Origin: Sulfitobacter noctilucicola
GTDB lineage: Bacteria; Pseudomonadota; Alphaproteobacteria; Rhodobacterales; Rhodobacteraceae
Reading direction: 5' to 3'
Assembly (NCBI RefSeq): GCF_000622385.1
Contig: NZ_JASD01000008.1
Location: forward strand, 744,001-808,000
DNA: 64,000 nucleotides
The notes below the pieces were generated by a model. The model made no database searches. It saw only the letters and a program-made list of their open reading frames with translations, and had not been told where the DNA came from. This document shows, in pieces, positions 28,770 through 37,227 of this stretch. How positions within the stretch are numbered: the first letter of the stretch is position 1; every line of letters starts with the position of its first letter. The translations under genes and the position numbers were made by a program.

Positions 28770-29702
28770 ATGGAATACAAGGATTACTACAAAGCGCTGG
28801 GCGTCGGACGGGATGCATCGGACGACGAGATCAAGAAAGCTTTTCGCAAGCTGGCGCGCAAGTATCACCCTGACATCAATCCTGGGACCGATGCAGAAGC
28901 AAAGTTCAAAGATGTAAACGAAGCTTACGAAGTTCTGAAGGATTCAGAGCGCCGTGCGGCCTATGACCAATTGGGAAAAGAACCGCCCCGCGGACAGCAG
29001 CAGGGCCAGTATCAGCCGCCTCCCGGCTGGGACGAGGGTTTTTCGTTTTCCGAAGGCGAGCCTCAGAGCGGCGAGGATTTTAGCGATTTTTTTGAAACAT
29101 TGTTCCGGCAGCGGGCCGGCCCGTCAGGTGGCGGACACTTTGCCCAAGGTGCCGACAGCCATGCACGCATCGAAATCACCATTGAGGACGCTTACCGCGG
29201 GGCCGAACGCACGCTAAGCCTGCGCTCTCCGGTAGTGGGGCCGAATGGTTCCGTTACGATGCAGGACCGCAAGATTGCTGTCCACATCCCCAAGGGTGTC
29301 GCAGAAGGCCAGCACATAAGGCTTGCAGGACAGGGAACGCCCGGTGCCAAATCGGCGGGCGATCTGTTTTTGGAAGTCAGCTTTGCAGCGCACCCGATTT
29401 TTCGCGCCGATGGCAAGGATCTTTATCTGGATTTGCCGATTACCCCGTGGGAGGCCGCGCTTGGCGGACATGTCGTGATGCCAACACCCGGCGGCAAGGT
29501 TGACCTGCGCATTCCCAAGAACGCACGGTCGGGCCAGAAGATGCGCCTCAAGGGCAAGGGATTTCCGGGCACCCCTGCCGGAGACATCTATGCCACTCTG
29601 AGTATCGTGAATCCCAAGGTCGATACGGACGAAGCGCAAGCATTCTTTGAGCAGATGGCCGAAAAGATGCCGTTCAATCCACGTGCAAAGTTAGGAGGGT
29701 AG
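28770..29702 (+). CDS. cbpA: DnaJ-type co-chaperone CbpA
   Basis: 310 residues from the ATG at 28770 ([12 protein letters not shown]). The order is J-domain with the HPD motif (ARKYHPDIN), a Gly/Phe/Gln-rich linker, and two DnaJ C-terminal substrate-binding domains. There is no zinc-finger domain, which separates CbpA from DnaJ. It stimulates DnaK and in E. coli is induced in stationary phase. An upstream in-frame ATG at 28752 is possible. cbpM follows 4 bp later. Confidence 0.93.
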   Translation: MEYKDYYKALGVGRDASDDEIKKAFRKLARKYHPDINPGTDAEAKFKDVNEAYEVLKDSERRAAYDQLGKEPPRGQQQGQYQPPPGWDEGFSFSEGEPQSGEDFSDFFETLFRQRAGPSGGGHFAQGADSHARIEITIEDAYRGAERTLSLRSPVVGPNGSVTMQDRKIAVHIPKGVAEGQHIRLAGQGTPGAKSAGDLFLEVSFAAHPIFRADGKDLYLDLPITPWEAALGGHVVMPTPGGKVDLRIPKNARSGQKMRLKGKGFPGTPAGDIYATLSIVNPKVDTDEAQAFFEQMAEKMPFNPRAKLGG

Positions 29703-29706
29703 AAAG

Positions 29707-30006
29707 GTGAAACGAACAACAGTTCATAGTGATCTTGTCGAAGCGCTTAGCCTGCAGGATCTTTGTCGCTTTTGTCATGCCGATGAAGACTGGGTAATCG
29801 AACTGGTGGAGCATGGCGTGATCGAGCCGGTCGGAAGCAACAGCGGAAACTGGCGTTTCGTCGGCACCAGCATACTGCGGGCGAAAAAGGCCCGCCGGTT
29901 GAGCCGTGATCTGGGCGTCAACACTGCGGGTGTCGCACTTGTTCTGGACCTGATCGAGGAACGCGATTCAATGTTGCGGCGGCTGGCGCAGTATGAGGCC
30001 AGCTAG
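29707..30006 (+). CDS. cbpM: Chaperone modulator CbpM
   Basis: 99 residues, MerR-like small protein. It has an N-terminal helix-turn-helix-like region (LSLQDLCRFCHADEDWVIEL) and a C-terminal helix (ALVLDLIEERDSMLRRL). CbpM binds the J-domain of CbpA and inhibits it. Adjacent to cbpA, as in E. coli. Its stop shares the palindrome CTAG with the stop of the converging arcC (4 bp overlap). Confidence 0.92.
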   Translation: MKRTTVHSDLVEALSLQDLCRFCHADEDWVIELVEHGVIEPVGSNSGNWRFVGTSILRAKKARRLSRDLGVNTAGVALVLDLIEERDSMLRRLAQYEAS

Positions 30007-30899
30007 GGCTTTAAACCGATACGCGTGCCGGTCGTGCCATCAACAAGCTGCATACAATCACTAAGGCGGCCAATGGCGGCAAACCCGCCGGTGCCCAGCG
30101 CGAAATCACACGCGGCCTCGACCTTCGGCCCCATCGAACCCGCCGGAAACGACATCATTTCAAGCATATGCGGGGTAGCATATGGAATGATTGCCTGTTC
30201 CGGTGTGCCCCAGCCTTCAAAGACCCCCTCCACATCGGTGAGCATCAGAAACGCATCGGCATTCAGTTCACGCGCCAGCAAGCCGCTGGCATGATCCTTG
30301 TCGATCACGGCTTCGACGCCGATCATGCTGCCATCCGCTTTTTGTACAACCGGAATGCCGCCTCCGCCTGCGCAGATCACAATGACCTTCTGCGCCAGCA
30401 GCAATTCGATCACACCAAGTTCGAGAATGCGTTTTGGCCGTGGCGAAGGCACGGTACGCCGGAAATGCGCACCATCCTGACCGATGGTCCAGCCGCGCTC
30501 TTTGCCCAACTTCTCCGCATCCTCATGGCTATAGATCGGACCGATAAACTTGGTTGGTGCCTGAAACGCAGGATCATCCGGATCGACTTCGATCTGGGTC
30601 AGAAGCGTCGCATACTGTGCGTCCGGCATGTAAGCGTTGTCCAACTCCTGTTGCAGCACGTATCCGATCATGCCGTCAGTCTCGGCCCCGAGCACGTCCA
30701 GTGGAAACACCCCGCCTTGCAGCGCAAGGTATCCGACCTGCGGCCCGTTACCATGAGTAATGACAACCTCATGCCCTGCTTCGAGCAAAGCAGCGAGAGA
30801 CCCTGCAGCGATGCGGATGCTTTCTCGCTGCCCCTCCGCAGTCAGAGGTTCACCACGTTTCGACAAGGCATTTCCGCCCAAGGCAACAACGATACGCAT
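30003..30899 (-). CDS. arcC: Carbamate kinase
   Basis: 298 residues from the ATG at 30899; the longer in-frame ORF begins 13 codons upstream. Motifs of the amino-acid kinase fold are VALGGNALSKRGEP at the start, THGNGPQVGYLA, and CAGGGGIPVV. It makes ATP from carbamoyl phosphate and ADP, the energy step of fermentative arginine or carbamoyl-compound breakdown. arcA and arcB are not nearby. An FNR/FixK-type palindrome lies 102 bp upstream, consistent with low-oxygen expression. Confidence 0.95.
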   Translation of the reverse strand: MRIVVALGGNALSKRGEPLTAEGQRESIRIAAGSLAALLEAGHEVVITHGNGPQVGYLALQGGVFPLDVLGAETDGMIGYVLQQELDNAYMPDAQYATLLTQIEVDPDDPAFQAPTKFIGPIYSHEDAEKLGKERGWTIGQDGAHFRRTVPSPRPKRILELGVIELLLAQKVIVICAGGGGIPVVQKADGSMIGVEAVIDKDHASGLLARELNADAFLMLTDVEGVFEGWGTPEQAIIPYATPHMLEMMSFPAGSMGPKVEAACDFALGTGGFAAIGRLSDCMQLVDGTTGTRIGLKP

Positions 30900-30994
30900 C
30901 CGGGTTCCTGTTTTTTTCGGCAAATCTGATCGTCGCAAAGCTCTATTGTATCATCACGACAGGCTTCAGTATGGCAGATGCCCATTGGCAGCTA

Positions 30995-31008
30995 TTGAGA
31001 TCGCTCAA
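30995..31008. promoter_or_regulatory. FNR/FixK-type box upstream of arcC
   Basis: TTGAG-ATCG-CTCAA, a perfectly symmetrical TTGA-N6-TCAA palindrome. Its centre is 102 bp upstream of the arcC start and just beyond the stop of the membrane-protein gene. Confidence 0.65.
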
Positions 31009-31027
31009 TTCGCGCGTCCGGCCCACG

Positions 31028-31687
31028 CTATTTTTTGAGCCGGTGCCTGTATTTCTGATACAGCCTTTGATTTCGCGCAATGAATTGGGAAAGCGCATGC
31101 CCAAGGAAACCTGCAGCATTGTCCTTCACGTAGAAATACCCGGTCACACTCGCAATAAGCCCCCCCATCGCGTCCACGATCAGGTCTCCCATCGTATCAT
31201 CCAACCCGGATTTTTGCATGTTCAGCCCGAATGCATTGTCCATGCCGTACTCGAACACTTCCCAACTGGCACCCACGGTGATCGCCAAGCAGAAAGTGAT
31301 AAAGGCAATGGCAGATGGCGGCGCGGCAAAGCGGTCGCCCTCAAACAGCATAAAGACAAACAGAAACCCCGTTAGCCCAAACCCCACTGCCGATAGGCCG
31401 TGCAAGGCGAGATCCCACCACCAGAGCCGTTCATAAAAATCAAAGGCTTCGCCCAGAAAGATGGAAGCGAAAAAGAAGATGGTGGTGAACAGCAGAAAGG
31501 GCAATGGTAAAGACAGAGACCAGCGCGCGGCCAGCAGTGGCGGCAACAAGGAGAGCGCCAGTGTAGCAAAACTAACGAAAGCCAGCGACCAGCGGGCAAA
31601 CCCCAGCGCAATCACGGCAGCCAGCAAAAGCATCGCCCAGATTACAAGTATGATGCGACCGTATTGTTTGATCAGGTTTTGATACAT
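31028..31687 (-). CDS. Integral membrane protein, YjdF/DUF2238-like
   Basis: 219 residues with about six hydrophobic segments. The conserved acidic motifs GEAFDFYERLWWWDLALHGLS and SWEVFEYGMDNAFG...DDTMGDLIVDAMGG match the YjdF/DUF2238 group of bacterial membrane proteins. No function is established. It is divergent from the endonuclease/phosphatase-fold gene with only 49 bp between starts. Confidence 0.75.
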   Translation of the reverse strand: MYQNLIKQYGRIILVIWAMLLLAAVIALGFARWSLAFVSFATLALSLLPPLLAARWSLSLPLPFLLFTTIFFFASIFLGEAFDFYERLWWWDLALHGLSAVGFGLTGFLFVFMLFEGDRFAAPPSAIAFITFCLAITVGASWEVFEYGMDNAFGLNMQKSGLDDTMGDLIVDAMGGLIASVTGYFYVKDNAAGFLGHALSQFIARNQRLYQKYRHRLKK

Positions 31688-31736
31688 TGACGCGGTCCGG
31701 CGTGAAATTTTTGCACAAAGTACCTATATAAAGAAC

Positions 31737-32441
31737 ATGAACGACAAACTCATACGTATCGCCAGCTATAACATGCGCAAAGCGCGCGGCCTAGATCAGC
31801 GGCGGCGACCGGAACGGACGATTGAGGTGATCAACCGGTTGTCCGCTGATGTCGTCGTCCTGCAGGAAGCTGACAAAAGGCTTGGCCAGCGCCCGACTGC
31901 CCTTCCACGGTCGATGATCGAGACCGAGACTGATTTCAATCTGGTCGATGTGGCGCAGAACGATGTCAGCATAGGCTGGCATGGAAATGCCGTTCTTGTG
32001 CGGAAAGGATTAGGCGCACGGGACGTACAAGGAATTGATCTTCCGGGGCTTGAGCCACGCGGCGCGGTGCGTCTTGTTTTGGACATCGGGACTGGTTTGA
32101 CGGTCGTCGCGACCCACCTCGGCCTCAGACGCCGCGACCGGTACGCGCAACTCGCAGTGTTGAACATGGCAACAGCAGACGACGCCGCTTGCGTTATTGC
32201 AGGTGATTTCAACGAATGGTCGGCGACCAAAGGTTTTGAGCCTTTGGCGGACAGGTTTGAAACCCATAGTCCGGGGCGATCTTTTCATGCCCGCAGACCG
32301 ATTGCGGGATTGGACCGCTTTTCCCTGTCACAAGGTTTAACTCTACATGACGCTGGCGTAGATCAAAGCGCCCTGGCAAGTGTGGCATCGGACCATCTGC
32401 CAATATGGTCCGACATAGAATTGTCCGCTTCTACTTACTGA
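31737..32441 (+). CDS. Endonuclease/exonuclease/phosphatase family protein
   Basis: 234 residues, EEP fold. It shows the full motif set: IASYNMRKARG, DVVVLQEADKRLG, VVATHLGLRRRDR, IAGDFNEW and ASDHLPIW (catalytic Asp-His). There is no signal peptide, so it is probably a cytosolic Mg-dependent phosphodiesterase or phosphatase. Substrate unknown. A TATATA at 31725-31730 lies only about 7 bp before the ATG and there is no clear Shine-Dalgarno, so a leaderless transcript is possible. Its end overlaps the converging usp gene by 11 bp. Confidence 0.85.
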   Translation: MNDKLIRIASYNMRKARGLDQRRRPERTIEVINRLSADVVVLQEADKRLGQRPTALPRSMIETETDFNLVDVAQNDVSIGWHGNAVLVRKGLGARDVQGIDLPGLEPRGAVRLVLDIGTGLTVVATHLGLRRRDRYAQLAVLNMATADDAACVIAGDFNEWSATKGFEPLADRFETHSPGRSFHARRPIAGLDRFSLSQGLTLHDAGVDQSALASVASDHLPIWSDIELSASTY

Positions 32442-33270
32442 ACAGAACCGGAATTTTCTGGTCGCGCAACAGCGCATAACTGGTCGCACCGATAACGAAG
32501 TCATAGGCGCGTGAATGTCCGAATGCGCCCGTCACGATCAGGTCTGCACCCTTCTCGAACGCGGTTGTATTCAGTACTTCAGCGATGCTGTCACCCATCG
32601 GGTCCTTATGCTCAAGCGTGGGCTTTAGCCCGTGTCTTGCGAACATCTCAGTCAGATCAATTGCATCAGAATCCTTGAAGGCATCCTGCGGACGATCACC
32701 GACACGAAGTACCGTCAGTTCAGCGCCTGCATCTGCCAGACCCAGCATATCATGGGCTGCTCGCGCCGCTTCGCGCGTGTCGCTCCACCCCAGCAATATG
32801 TTCTTGCCGATTTCAGGCCCGTCGTAGTCCAGTGGAACCACGATCACCGGACGCCCGCCTTCACGGATAACCCGCACCTGCGCATGGCGTTGGTCGTACC
32901 GGTCACTGTCTTTGTCCTCATGCGCCATAATTACAAGATCGGCGGCGCGGGCGCTTTCGACCATTCGGTCAGCGGCAGATTGCGCTTCAGCTTTGATAAG
33001 CCGGAATTCACTGACGAAGTCTTCGCTCTTTGTATGTTTTACGAATATCTCCTTGATCGCGTCAGCTTCCTCTTTCTGGCTTTCGTTGAAGGTAGCGAAG
33101 GCAGTATCTGGAATGTGCATAGCGATGCCGGGGTAAACGACCAACGCTTCAATCGTGTGAAGCCCGATCAGATGCGCCCCATGTTTGCGCGCCAGAGGAG
33201 CCGCCACTTTCAGCAGCGTCTCGGTGTGTTCCGGTGTGGTCAAACAAACAAGGATTGTCTTGGGGCCCAT
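32431..33270 (-). CDS. Tandem universal stress protein (UspA family)
   Basis: 279 residues from the ATG at 33270 (MGPKTILVCLTTPEHTETLL); the longer frame adds 8 residues. Two USP domains: the first has the hydrophobic start ILVCLTTPEH, the second ends with GADLIVTGAFGHSRAYDFVIG. It lies between the EEP gene and the FixK-like gene. A perfect TTGA-N6-TCAA box lies 142 bp upstream in an otherwise empty 194 bp gap. Confidence 0.9.
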   Translation of the reverse strand: MGPKTILVCLTTPEHTETLLKVAAPLARKHGAHLIGLHTIEALVVYPGIAMHIPDTAFATFNESQKEEADAIKEIFVKHTKSEDFVSEFRLIKAEAQSAADRMVESARAADLVIMAHEDKDSDRYDQRHAQVRVIREGGRPVIVVPLDYDGPEIGKNILLGWSDTREAARAAHDMLGLADAGAELTVLRVGDRPQDAFKDSDAIDLTEMFARHGLKPTLEHKDPMGDSIAEVLNTTAFEKGADLIVTGAFGHSRAYDFVIGATSYALLRDQKIPVLFSK

Positions 33271-33405
33271 GGTTTCAGTCCTTTTCGATTTCAAAATTGA
33301 CAGGGCACAAAGCAGCGCCGCAGGATGAATTGAATCTTTTGCACAGTCCGCAGACCGGTGCGTTCTGCATTTCTAAAAAGGCTAGCGAAATGCGGGAGGG
33401 TACGA

Positions 33406-33419
33406 TTGATCGGGGTCAA
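33406..33419. promoter_or_regulatory. FNR/FixK-type box upstream of usp
   Basis: TTGAT-CGGG-GTCAA. Both half-sites carry the full TTGAT/(G)TCAA core. It is the only strong signal in the gap between the fixK-like stop and the usp start (centre 142 bp upstream of the usp ATG). Confidence 0.7.
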
Positions 33420-33464
33420 TCTGGCATGGTGCAACACGTTACACCGCGCTCCGGCTGTGCTGGT

Positions 33465-34139
33465 TTATTTGTCGTCGCCCGCTGATAGCCCCATCAGTGC
33501 TGTCGGACGCTGGATGATGATCGTATGGATATTCTCGATCGCGATGATCTTGCTTTTGCGCAGCAAGGTGAACGTCCGGCTTACAGTTTCCGTCGTCAAA
33601 CCGAGAAAGTCCGCGATGTCCGAACGGCTCATCGGCAGGTGGATTTGTCTGTAAGCGCCGAGATCTTCGCCAACGCGTTCTGAAAGTACACAAAGAAACG
33701 ATGCGAGCTTTTCCGTAGCTGACTTCCGCCCAAGCATCATAAAGTGGTCCTGCATCGCGCTGATCTCGCGCAGCGCGGCTTGCAGCAAGGCGGAATGCAA
33801 GGCGGGATCACCCTCGCCTGTCTCCAGAACACTGCGGCGGAAGGGTTGCAGGCGCACATCTGTCAGCGCTTCGCAATCCGTATGGTGAAGGCCGTTCGCA
33901 GGAAATCCGATGATATCGCCGGGGTAACCGAAAGCGATAACCTGACGACGACCGTCGGGCAGCAAACGGGTAAGGCGCATTGCGCCGCTGGTCACCTGAT
34001 ACAACCATTCGACATCATCGCCCTCGAAATAGAGGTAAGAGCCGGATTTAAGACGCGTTTCGACAGGCTTGGGCTGTGCGGAAGCAAGGGGTACGAAACT
34101 ACCGTTAACTTTTTGGTCGCTTGGAATAGTAACATACAT
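33465..34139 (-). CDS. FixK-like Crp/Fnr family transcriptional regulator
   Basis: 224 residues with an excellent AAAGGAGG site. A cyclic-nucleotide-binding-type beta-barrel (about 30-125) and a long dimer helix precede the winged HTH, with PMSRSDIADFLGLTTETVSRTF. The recognition-helix residues E--SR are those FNR/FixK use to read TTGAT. The N-terminal cysteine cluster of FNR is absent, so it resembles FixK or DNR rather than an O2-sensing Fe-S FNR. It is the best candidate to bind the TTGA-N6-TCAA boxes around it. No such box was seen in its own upstream region. Confidence 0.88.
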   Translation of the reverse strand: MYVTIPSDQKVNGSFVPLASAQPKPVETRLKSGSYLYFEGDDVEWLYQVTSGAMRLTRLLPDGRRQVIAFGYPGDIIGFPANGLHHTDCEALTDVRLQPFRRSVLETGEGDPALHSALLQAALREISAMQDHFMMLGRKSATEKLASFLCVLSERVGEDLGAYRQIHLPMSRSDIADFLGLTTETVSRTFTLLRKSKIIAIENIHTIIIQRPTALMGLSAGDDK

Positions 34140-34264
34140 CAGGTGAGCCTCCTTTATGAGCTAAGGACACCTTGGACAGCCTGTGTAATCTGAATTACTG
34201 TGAAGAAGCTGCTTTTTGTATCGTTTTGTATCAGGCAAGCCGGGCCAGCGGAAAGACCTCTATA

Positions 34265-35041
34265 ATGACAGATCAAACGGTCCTCATCGTTGACGATGAT
34301 CCGAAAGTCAGATCGCTCTTGCGCAACGTCCTTGAAGATGAGGGCTTTGCTGTGGAGGAAGCTGCGACGGCTTCGGATGCTTTGCACATTGTTGAGAGCA
34401 CCGGACTGACATTAATCACTCTGGATATCCATCTGGGCGCGGACAACGGGATCGAACTGGCACGCCAGATCCGGCAAAACAGCCAGGTGCCGATTATTAT
34501 GGTCACGGGCAAGGATGATGTGATCGACCGCGTGGTGGGACTTGAGGTCGGCGCAGACGATTACATCACCAAACCGTTCCATGTGCGTGAAGTCATTGCA
34601 CGTGTCAGAAGCGTGTTGCGACGTTCTGTCGGCAATACCGCATCCGGCGAGGCATCATCGGCTTCAACCCCTGACGACCAGCCTGCAACCGAGGCGCATT
34701 ACCGGTTCGATGGAATGACCGCATTCCCGACCCGTCTGGAATTGCTGGATCGAGATGGTGTCGATTGCGGCCTGACCAGCGGCGACTTTAAATTGCTGGG
34801 CGTGTTTCTGGAGCGGCCAAAGCGCGTATTATCGCGCGATCAGCTGATGGACCTGACCGGAGGGCTCGAATGGAGCCCGCTGGATCGAACTATTGATAAT
34901 CAGGTCGCGCGTTTGCGTAAAAAGATCGAACGCGATCCTTCCAACCCGAAACTGATAAAGACCGTGCGTGGCGTTGGATATACCTTCGCGTGTGATGTGA
35001 AGTTGGTTCAGGGGTCGGATGTGTCCGTCAAAAGCGCCTGA
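34265..35041 (+). CDS. OmpR-family response regulator
   Basis: 258 residues from the ATG at 34265 (GGAAAG site upstream); a longer in-frame ORF starts at 34172. The receiver domain begins TVLIVDDDPKVRSLL, with phospho-acceptor Asp54 (LITLDIHLG), and Lys in YITKPFHVREV. An acidic/Ser-rich linker and a winged-helix Trans_reg_C domain follow (SRDQLMDLTGG, IDNQVARLRKKIE). It is divergent from the FixK-like gene and convergent (34 bp overlap) with the PAS hybrid kinase, its plausible partner. Confidence 0.93.
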   Translation: MTDQTVLIVDDDPKVRSLLRNVLEDEGFAVEEAATASDALHIVESTGLTLITLDIHLGADNGIELARQIRQNSQVPIIMVTGKDDVIDRVVGLEVGADDYITKPFHVREVIARVRSVLRRSVGNTASGEASSASTPDDQPATEAHYRFDGMTAFPTRLELLDRDGVDCGLTSGDFKLLGVFLERPKRVLSRDQLMDLTGGLEWSPLDRTIDNQVARLRKKIERDPSNPKLIKTVRGVGYTFACDVKLVQGSDVSVKSA

Positions 35042-36558
35042 AGACGCGCCGCCAGCTCCGATTGACGGTACGGTTTGTGAAGAATATCGAAATGCCGCTC
35101 TTGCGCGATGGTGCTGGCCAAGACGTCATTCGCATAGCCGGATGTAAGCAATACCTTGAGCGTTGGAAACTCCGCTTCGATCCTGCCCGCAAGGTCATAG
35201 CCGTTAAGTTCTCCGGGCATTACCAAATCCGAGAAAACCAGATCAACGTGTGCGCCTTCTGATAACATTTCGTATGCCTGATCGCCGCTTTCGGCCTCAA
35301 GCGTCGCGAATCCCAAATCACGGATGCGCTCAATCGACAGCTTGCGCACCATCGGATTGTCTTCGACGATCATAACCGTTTTTCCGTTACCGAAAGTTGG
35401 GGCGGTTACGCTTTCTTTGTTTGCCGCAGGATCAGCAAGCGTCTTGCCTTGCTCGACTGCAGGGAAATACAAACCAAAACTCGTGCCAAGACCCAACTCA
35501 CTGTAAAGCGTCACATGGCCGCCCGACTGGCGCACAAACCCGTACACCATAGCCAGTCCAAGTCCTGTACCGCCACTGTCCTGCTTGGTGCTAAAGAACG
35601 GCTCGAACGCGCGGCGCTGCGCCTCAAGACTCATCCCTGCGCCGTTGTCGCTTACCGAAATCCGAACGTAATCGCCCGGAGCGATGTCTGTTTCCTGCGC
35701 CATGTAGTTGTCATCAATTGTCACATTGGCAATCGACACCAACAACTCTCCGCCAGACTGCATGGCGTCACGTGCATTGAACGCGAGGTTCATCAACGCC
35801 GATTGAAGCTGCACCGGATCGATCATCACCAAATCCGCTTCAACAGCAAAATCGGTCTTGATCCTGTAGGTCGCGCCGAAAGTACGGTTAAGCAGTGTAA
35901 GCGTCTCGGAACAAAGGGTACGCAAATCGGACAGGACAGGCTTGAGGTTACTGCGCCGCGCGAAAACCATCAGTCGTGTGGTCAGATCCGCACCCAACTC
36001 TGCAGACTCCAGCGCATCCCTAATCAACGGCAACTGGCGATCGTCGGCACCACGCATCTCAAGCAGTTCCAGATTGCCTGTGATTACCGTCAGCAGGTTG
36101 TTGAAATCATGCGCAATCCCACCTGTCATCTGCCCGATCGCATCAAGCCGCTGTGAGCGGGCCAGCGCATCCTCAGTCGCCTTGCGATCCGTAAGATCAT
36201 GGAGAATGCCGATGAAGAACCGCTGCTGGTCAATCTGCGCATGCCCCACAGAAAGGTGCAGCGGAAACACGGAACCGTCCTTGCGCTGTCCCTCTACATC
36301 GCGCCCCAGACCGATGATCCGCTTCTCACCGGTCTCGATGTGGTGCGAGATAAACCCGTCATGCAAAACAGCGAGCGCTGCGGGCATCAGCATACTGACG
36401 TTATGACCCACCATATCGGTCACGTCGAATTTGAACATCTGCGCGGCTGCAGCATTTGCACGCAGGATGATGCCTGCCTGATCAGAAATGATCATCGCAT
36501 CCACCGCCGCTTCCATGATGGCGTAAAGTATTGCGCTGTCTTGTGCGGTGTTCGCCAT
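35008..36558 (-). CDS. PAS-domain hybrid sensor histidine kinase
   Basis: 516 residues from the ATG at 36558 (AGAGG 7-8 bp upstream). A single PAS domain (about 10-130), with no membrane helix, is followed by HisKA (GGIAHDFNNLLTVITGNLEL), then HATPase_c (SALMNLAFNARDAM, GTGLGLAMVYGFV). A C-terminal receiver domain comes last (VMIVEDNPMVRKL, phospho-Asp in LVFSDLVMPGE). It probably senses a redox or small-molecule cue in the cytoplasm. The FixL-like PAS histidine for haem is not obvious. The neighbouring response regulator and FixK-like protein suggest one regulatory module. Confidence 0.93.
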   Translation of the reverse strand: MANTAQDSAILYAIMEAAVDAMIISDQAGIILRANAAAAQMFKFDVTDMVGHNVSMLMPAALAVLHDGFISHHIETGEKRIIGLGRDVEGQRKDGSVFPLHLSVGHAQIDQQRFFIGILHDLTDRKATEDALARSQRLDAIGQMTGGIAHDFNNLLTVITGNLELLEMRGADDRQLPLIRDALESAELGADLTTRLMVFARRSNLKPVLSDLRTLCSETLTLLNRTFGATYRIKTDFAVEADLVMIDPVQLQSALMNLAFNARDAMQSGGELLVSIANVTIDDNYMAQETDIAPGDYVRISVSDNGAGMSLEAQRRAFEPFFSTKQDSGGTGLGLAMVYGFVRQSGGHVTLYSELGLGTSFGLYFPAVEQGKTLADPAANKESVTAPTFGNGKTVMIVEDNPMVRKLSIERIRDLGFATLEAESGDQAYEMLSEGAHVDLVFSDLVMPGELNGYDLAGRIEAEFPTLKVLLTSGYANDVLASTIAQERHFDILHKPYRQSELAARLQALLTDTSDP

Positions 36559-36615
36559 AGGAGGAGCCTCTTTCTGATAACCTGCCAAAAGGCGCCTGCG
36601 GGGCGCAAGTCACAA

Positions 36616-36629
36616 TTGATTTCCCTCAA
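36616..36629. promoter_or_regulatory. FNR/FixK-type box upstream of usp
   Basis: TTGAT-TTCC-CTCAA. It lies between the divergent PAS kinase (centre 64 bp from its start) and single-domain usp (101 bp from its start). Either could be the target. Confidence 0.65.
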
Positions 36630-36723
36630 CAGTGCATTTGCCGGGTGTGGCACGTTTGAACCCACCTTGGCGCGTTGGTTGCCATCGTGCCTTGGCACAG
36701 CATCAAACAAAAAGGAGAAAGAC

Positions 36724-37170
36724 ATGTTCAGACAGATTGTCGTCGCCCTTGACGGATCAAAGAAGTCGAAAAAGGCAGCGCGTGTCGGATTTGACTTGGC
36801 CAAATTCTACGGTGGTGCCGTCACGCTCATCCACGTTCCACACGCCGAAACTGCGGCTTTCGTTGTGGGTGCGGTTTCCGGCTATCACGCCGCAATCACC
36901 AAACCGACCTTTGCCGAGATTGAAGAAGCGGGCCAAAAAGTACTTGATGAGGCGCTGAAAATTGCCGCTGATCTGAAGTTCACCGATGTCAGCACGCAAA
37001 TGCCACATGGCGATGCCGCGACCGAAATTCTGCTGTTGGCGGATCAGATTAATGCAGACCTTATTATTTCGGGCCGGCGCGGATTAAGCGGTATCTCCAG
37101 CCTTGTTTTGGGCAGCACAACGCAACGCATCAACCACCTGGCTAAATGCGCCTGCCTGTCAGTGGTCTGA
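36724..37170 (+). CDS. Universal stress protein, single domain
   Basis: 148 residues from the ATG at 36724 with a strong AAAGGAGA site. One complete USP fold, beginning QIVVALDGSKKSKKAARVGF. The ATP-binding signature is ADLIISGRRGLSGISSLVLGST (G-2x-G-9x-G-S/T pattern). It is the third USP in 10 kb and the only one with a clearly intact nucleotide motif in a single domain. The upstream region has a FixK/FNR-type box. Confidence 0.92.
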   Translation: MFRQIVVALDGSKKSKKAARVGFDLAKFYGGAVTLIHVPHAETAAFVVGAVSGYHAAITKPTFAEIEEAGQKVLDEALKIAADLKFTDVSTQMPHGDAATEILLLADQINADLIISGRRGLSGISSLVLGSTTQRINHLAKCACLSVV

Positions 37171-37206
37171 GGCGGGGTGAGCCGTTTTCAAACATTTGGT
37201 GAAAAC

Positions 37207-37226
37207 GCCCGTTTCGTGGAACGGGC
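37207..37226 (-). terminator. Terminator of the CBS-protease gene
   Basis: Perfect 7 bp stem GCCCGTT / AACGGGC with a 6-base loop, immediately after the protease stop on the minus strand, then GTTTTC. It also lies 36 bp downstream of usp on the plus strand, so may act in both directions. Confidence 0.65.
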
Positions 37227-37227
37227 T

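Noticed and set aside
30168..30929. 253-codon plus-strand frame
   Set aside because: Antisense to arcC; no recognisable domain.
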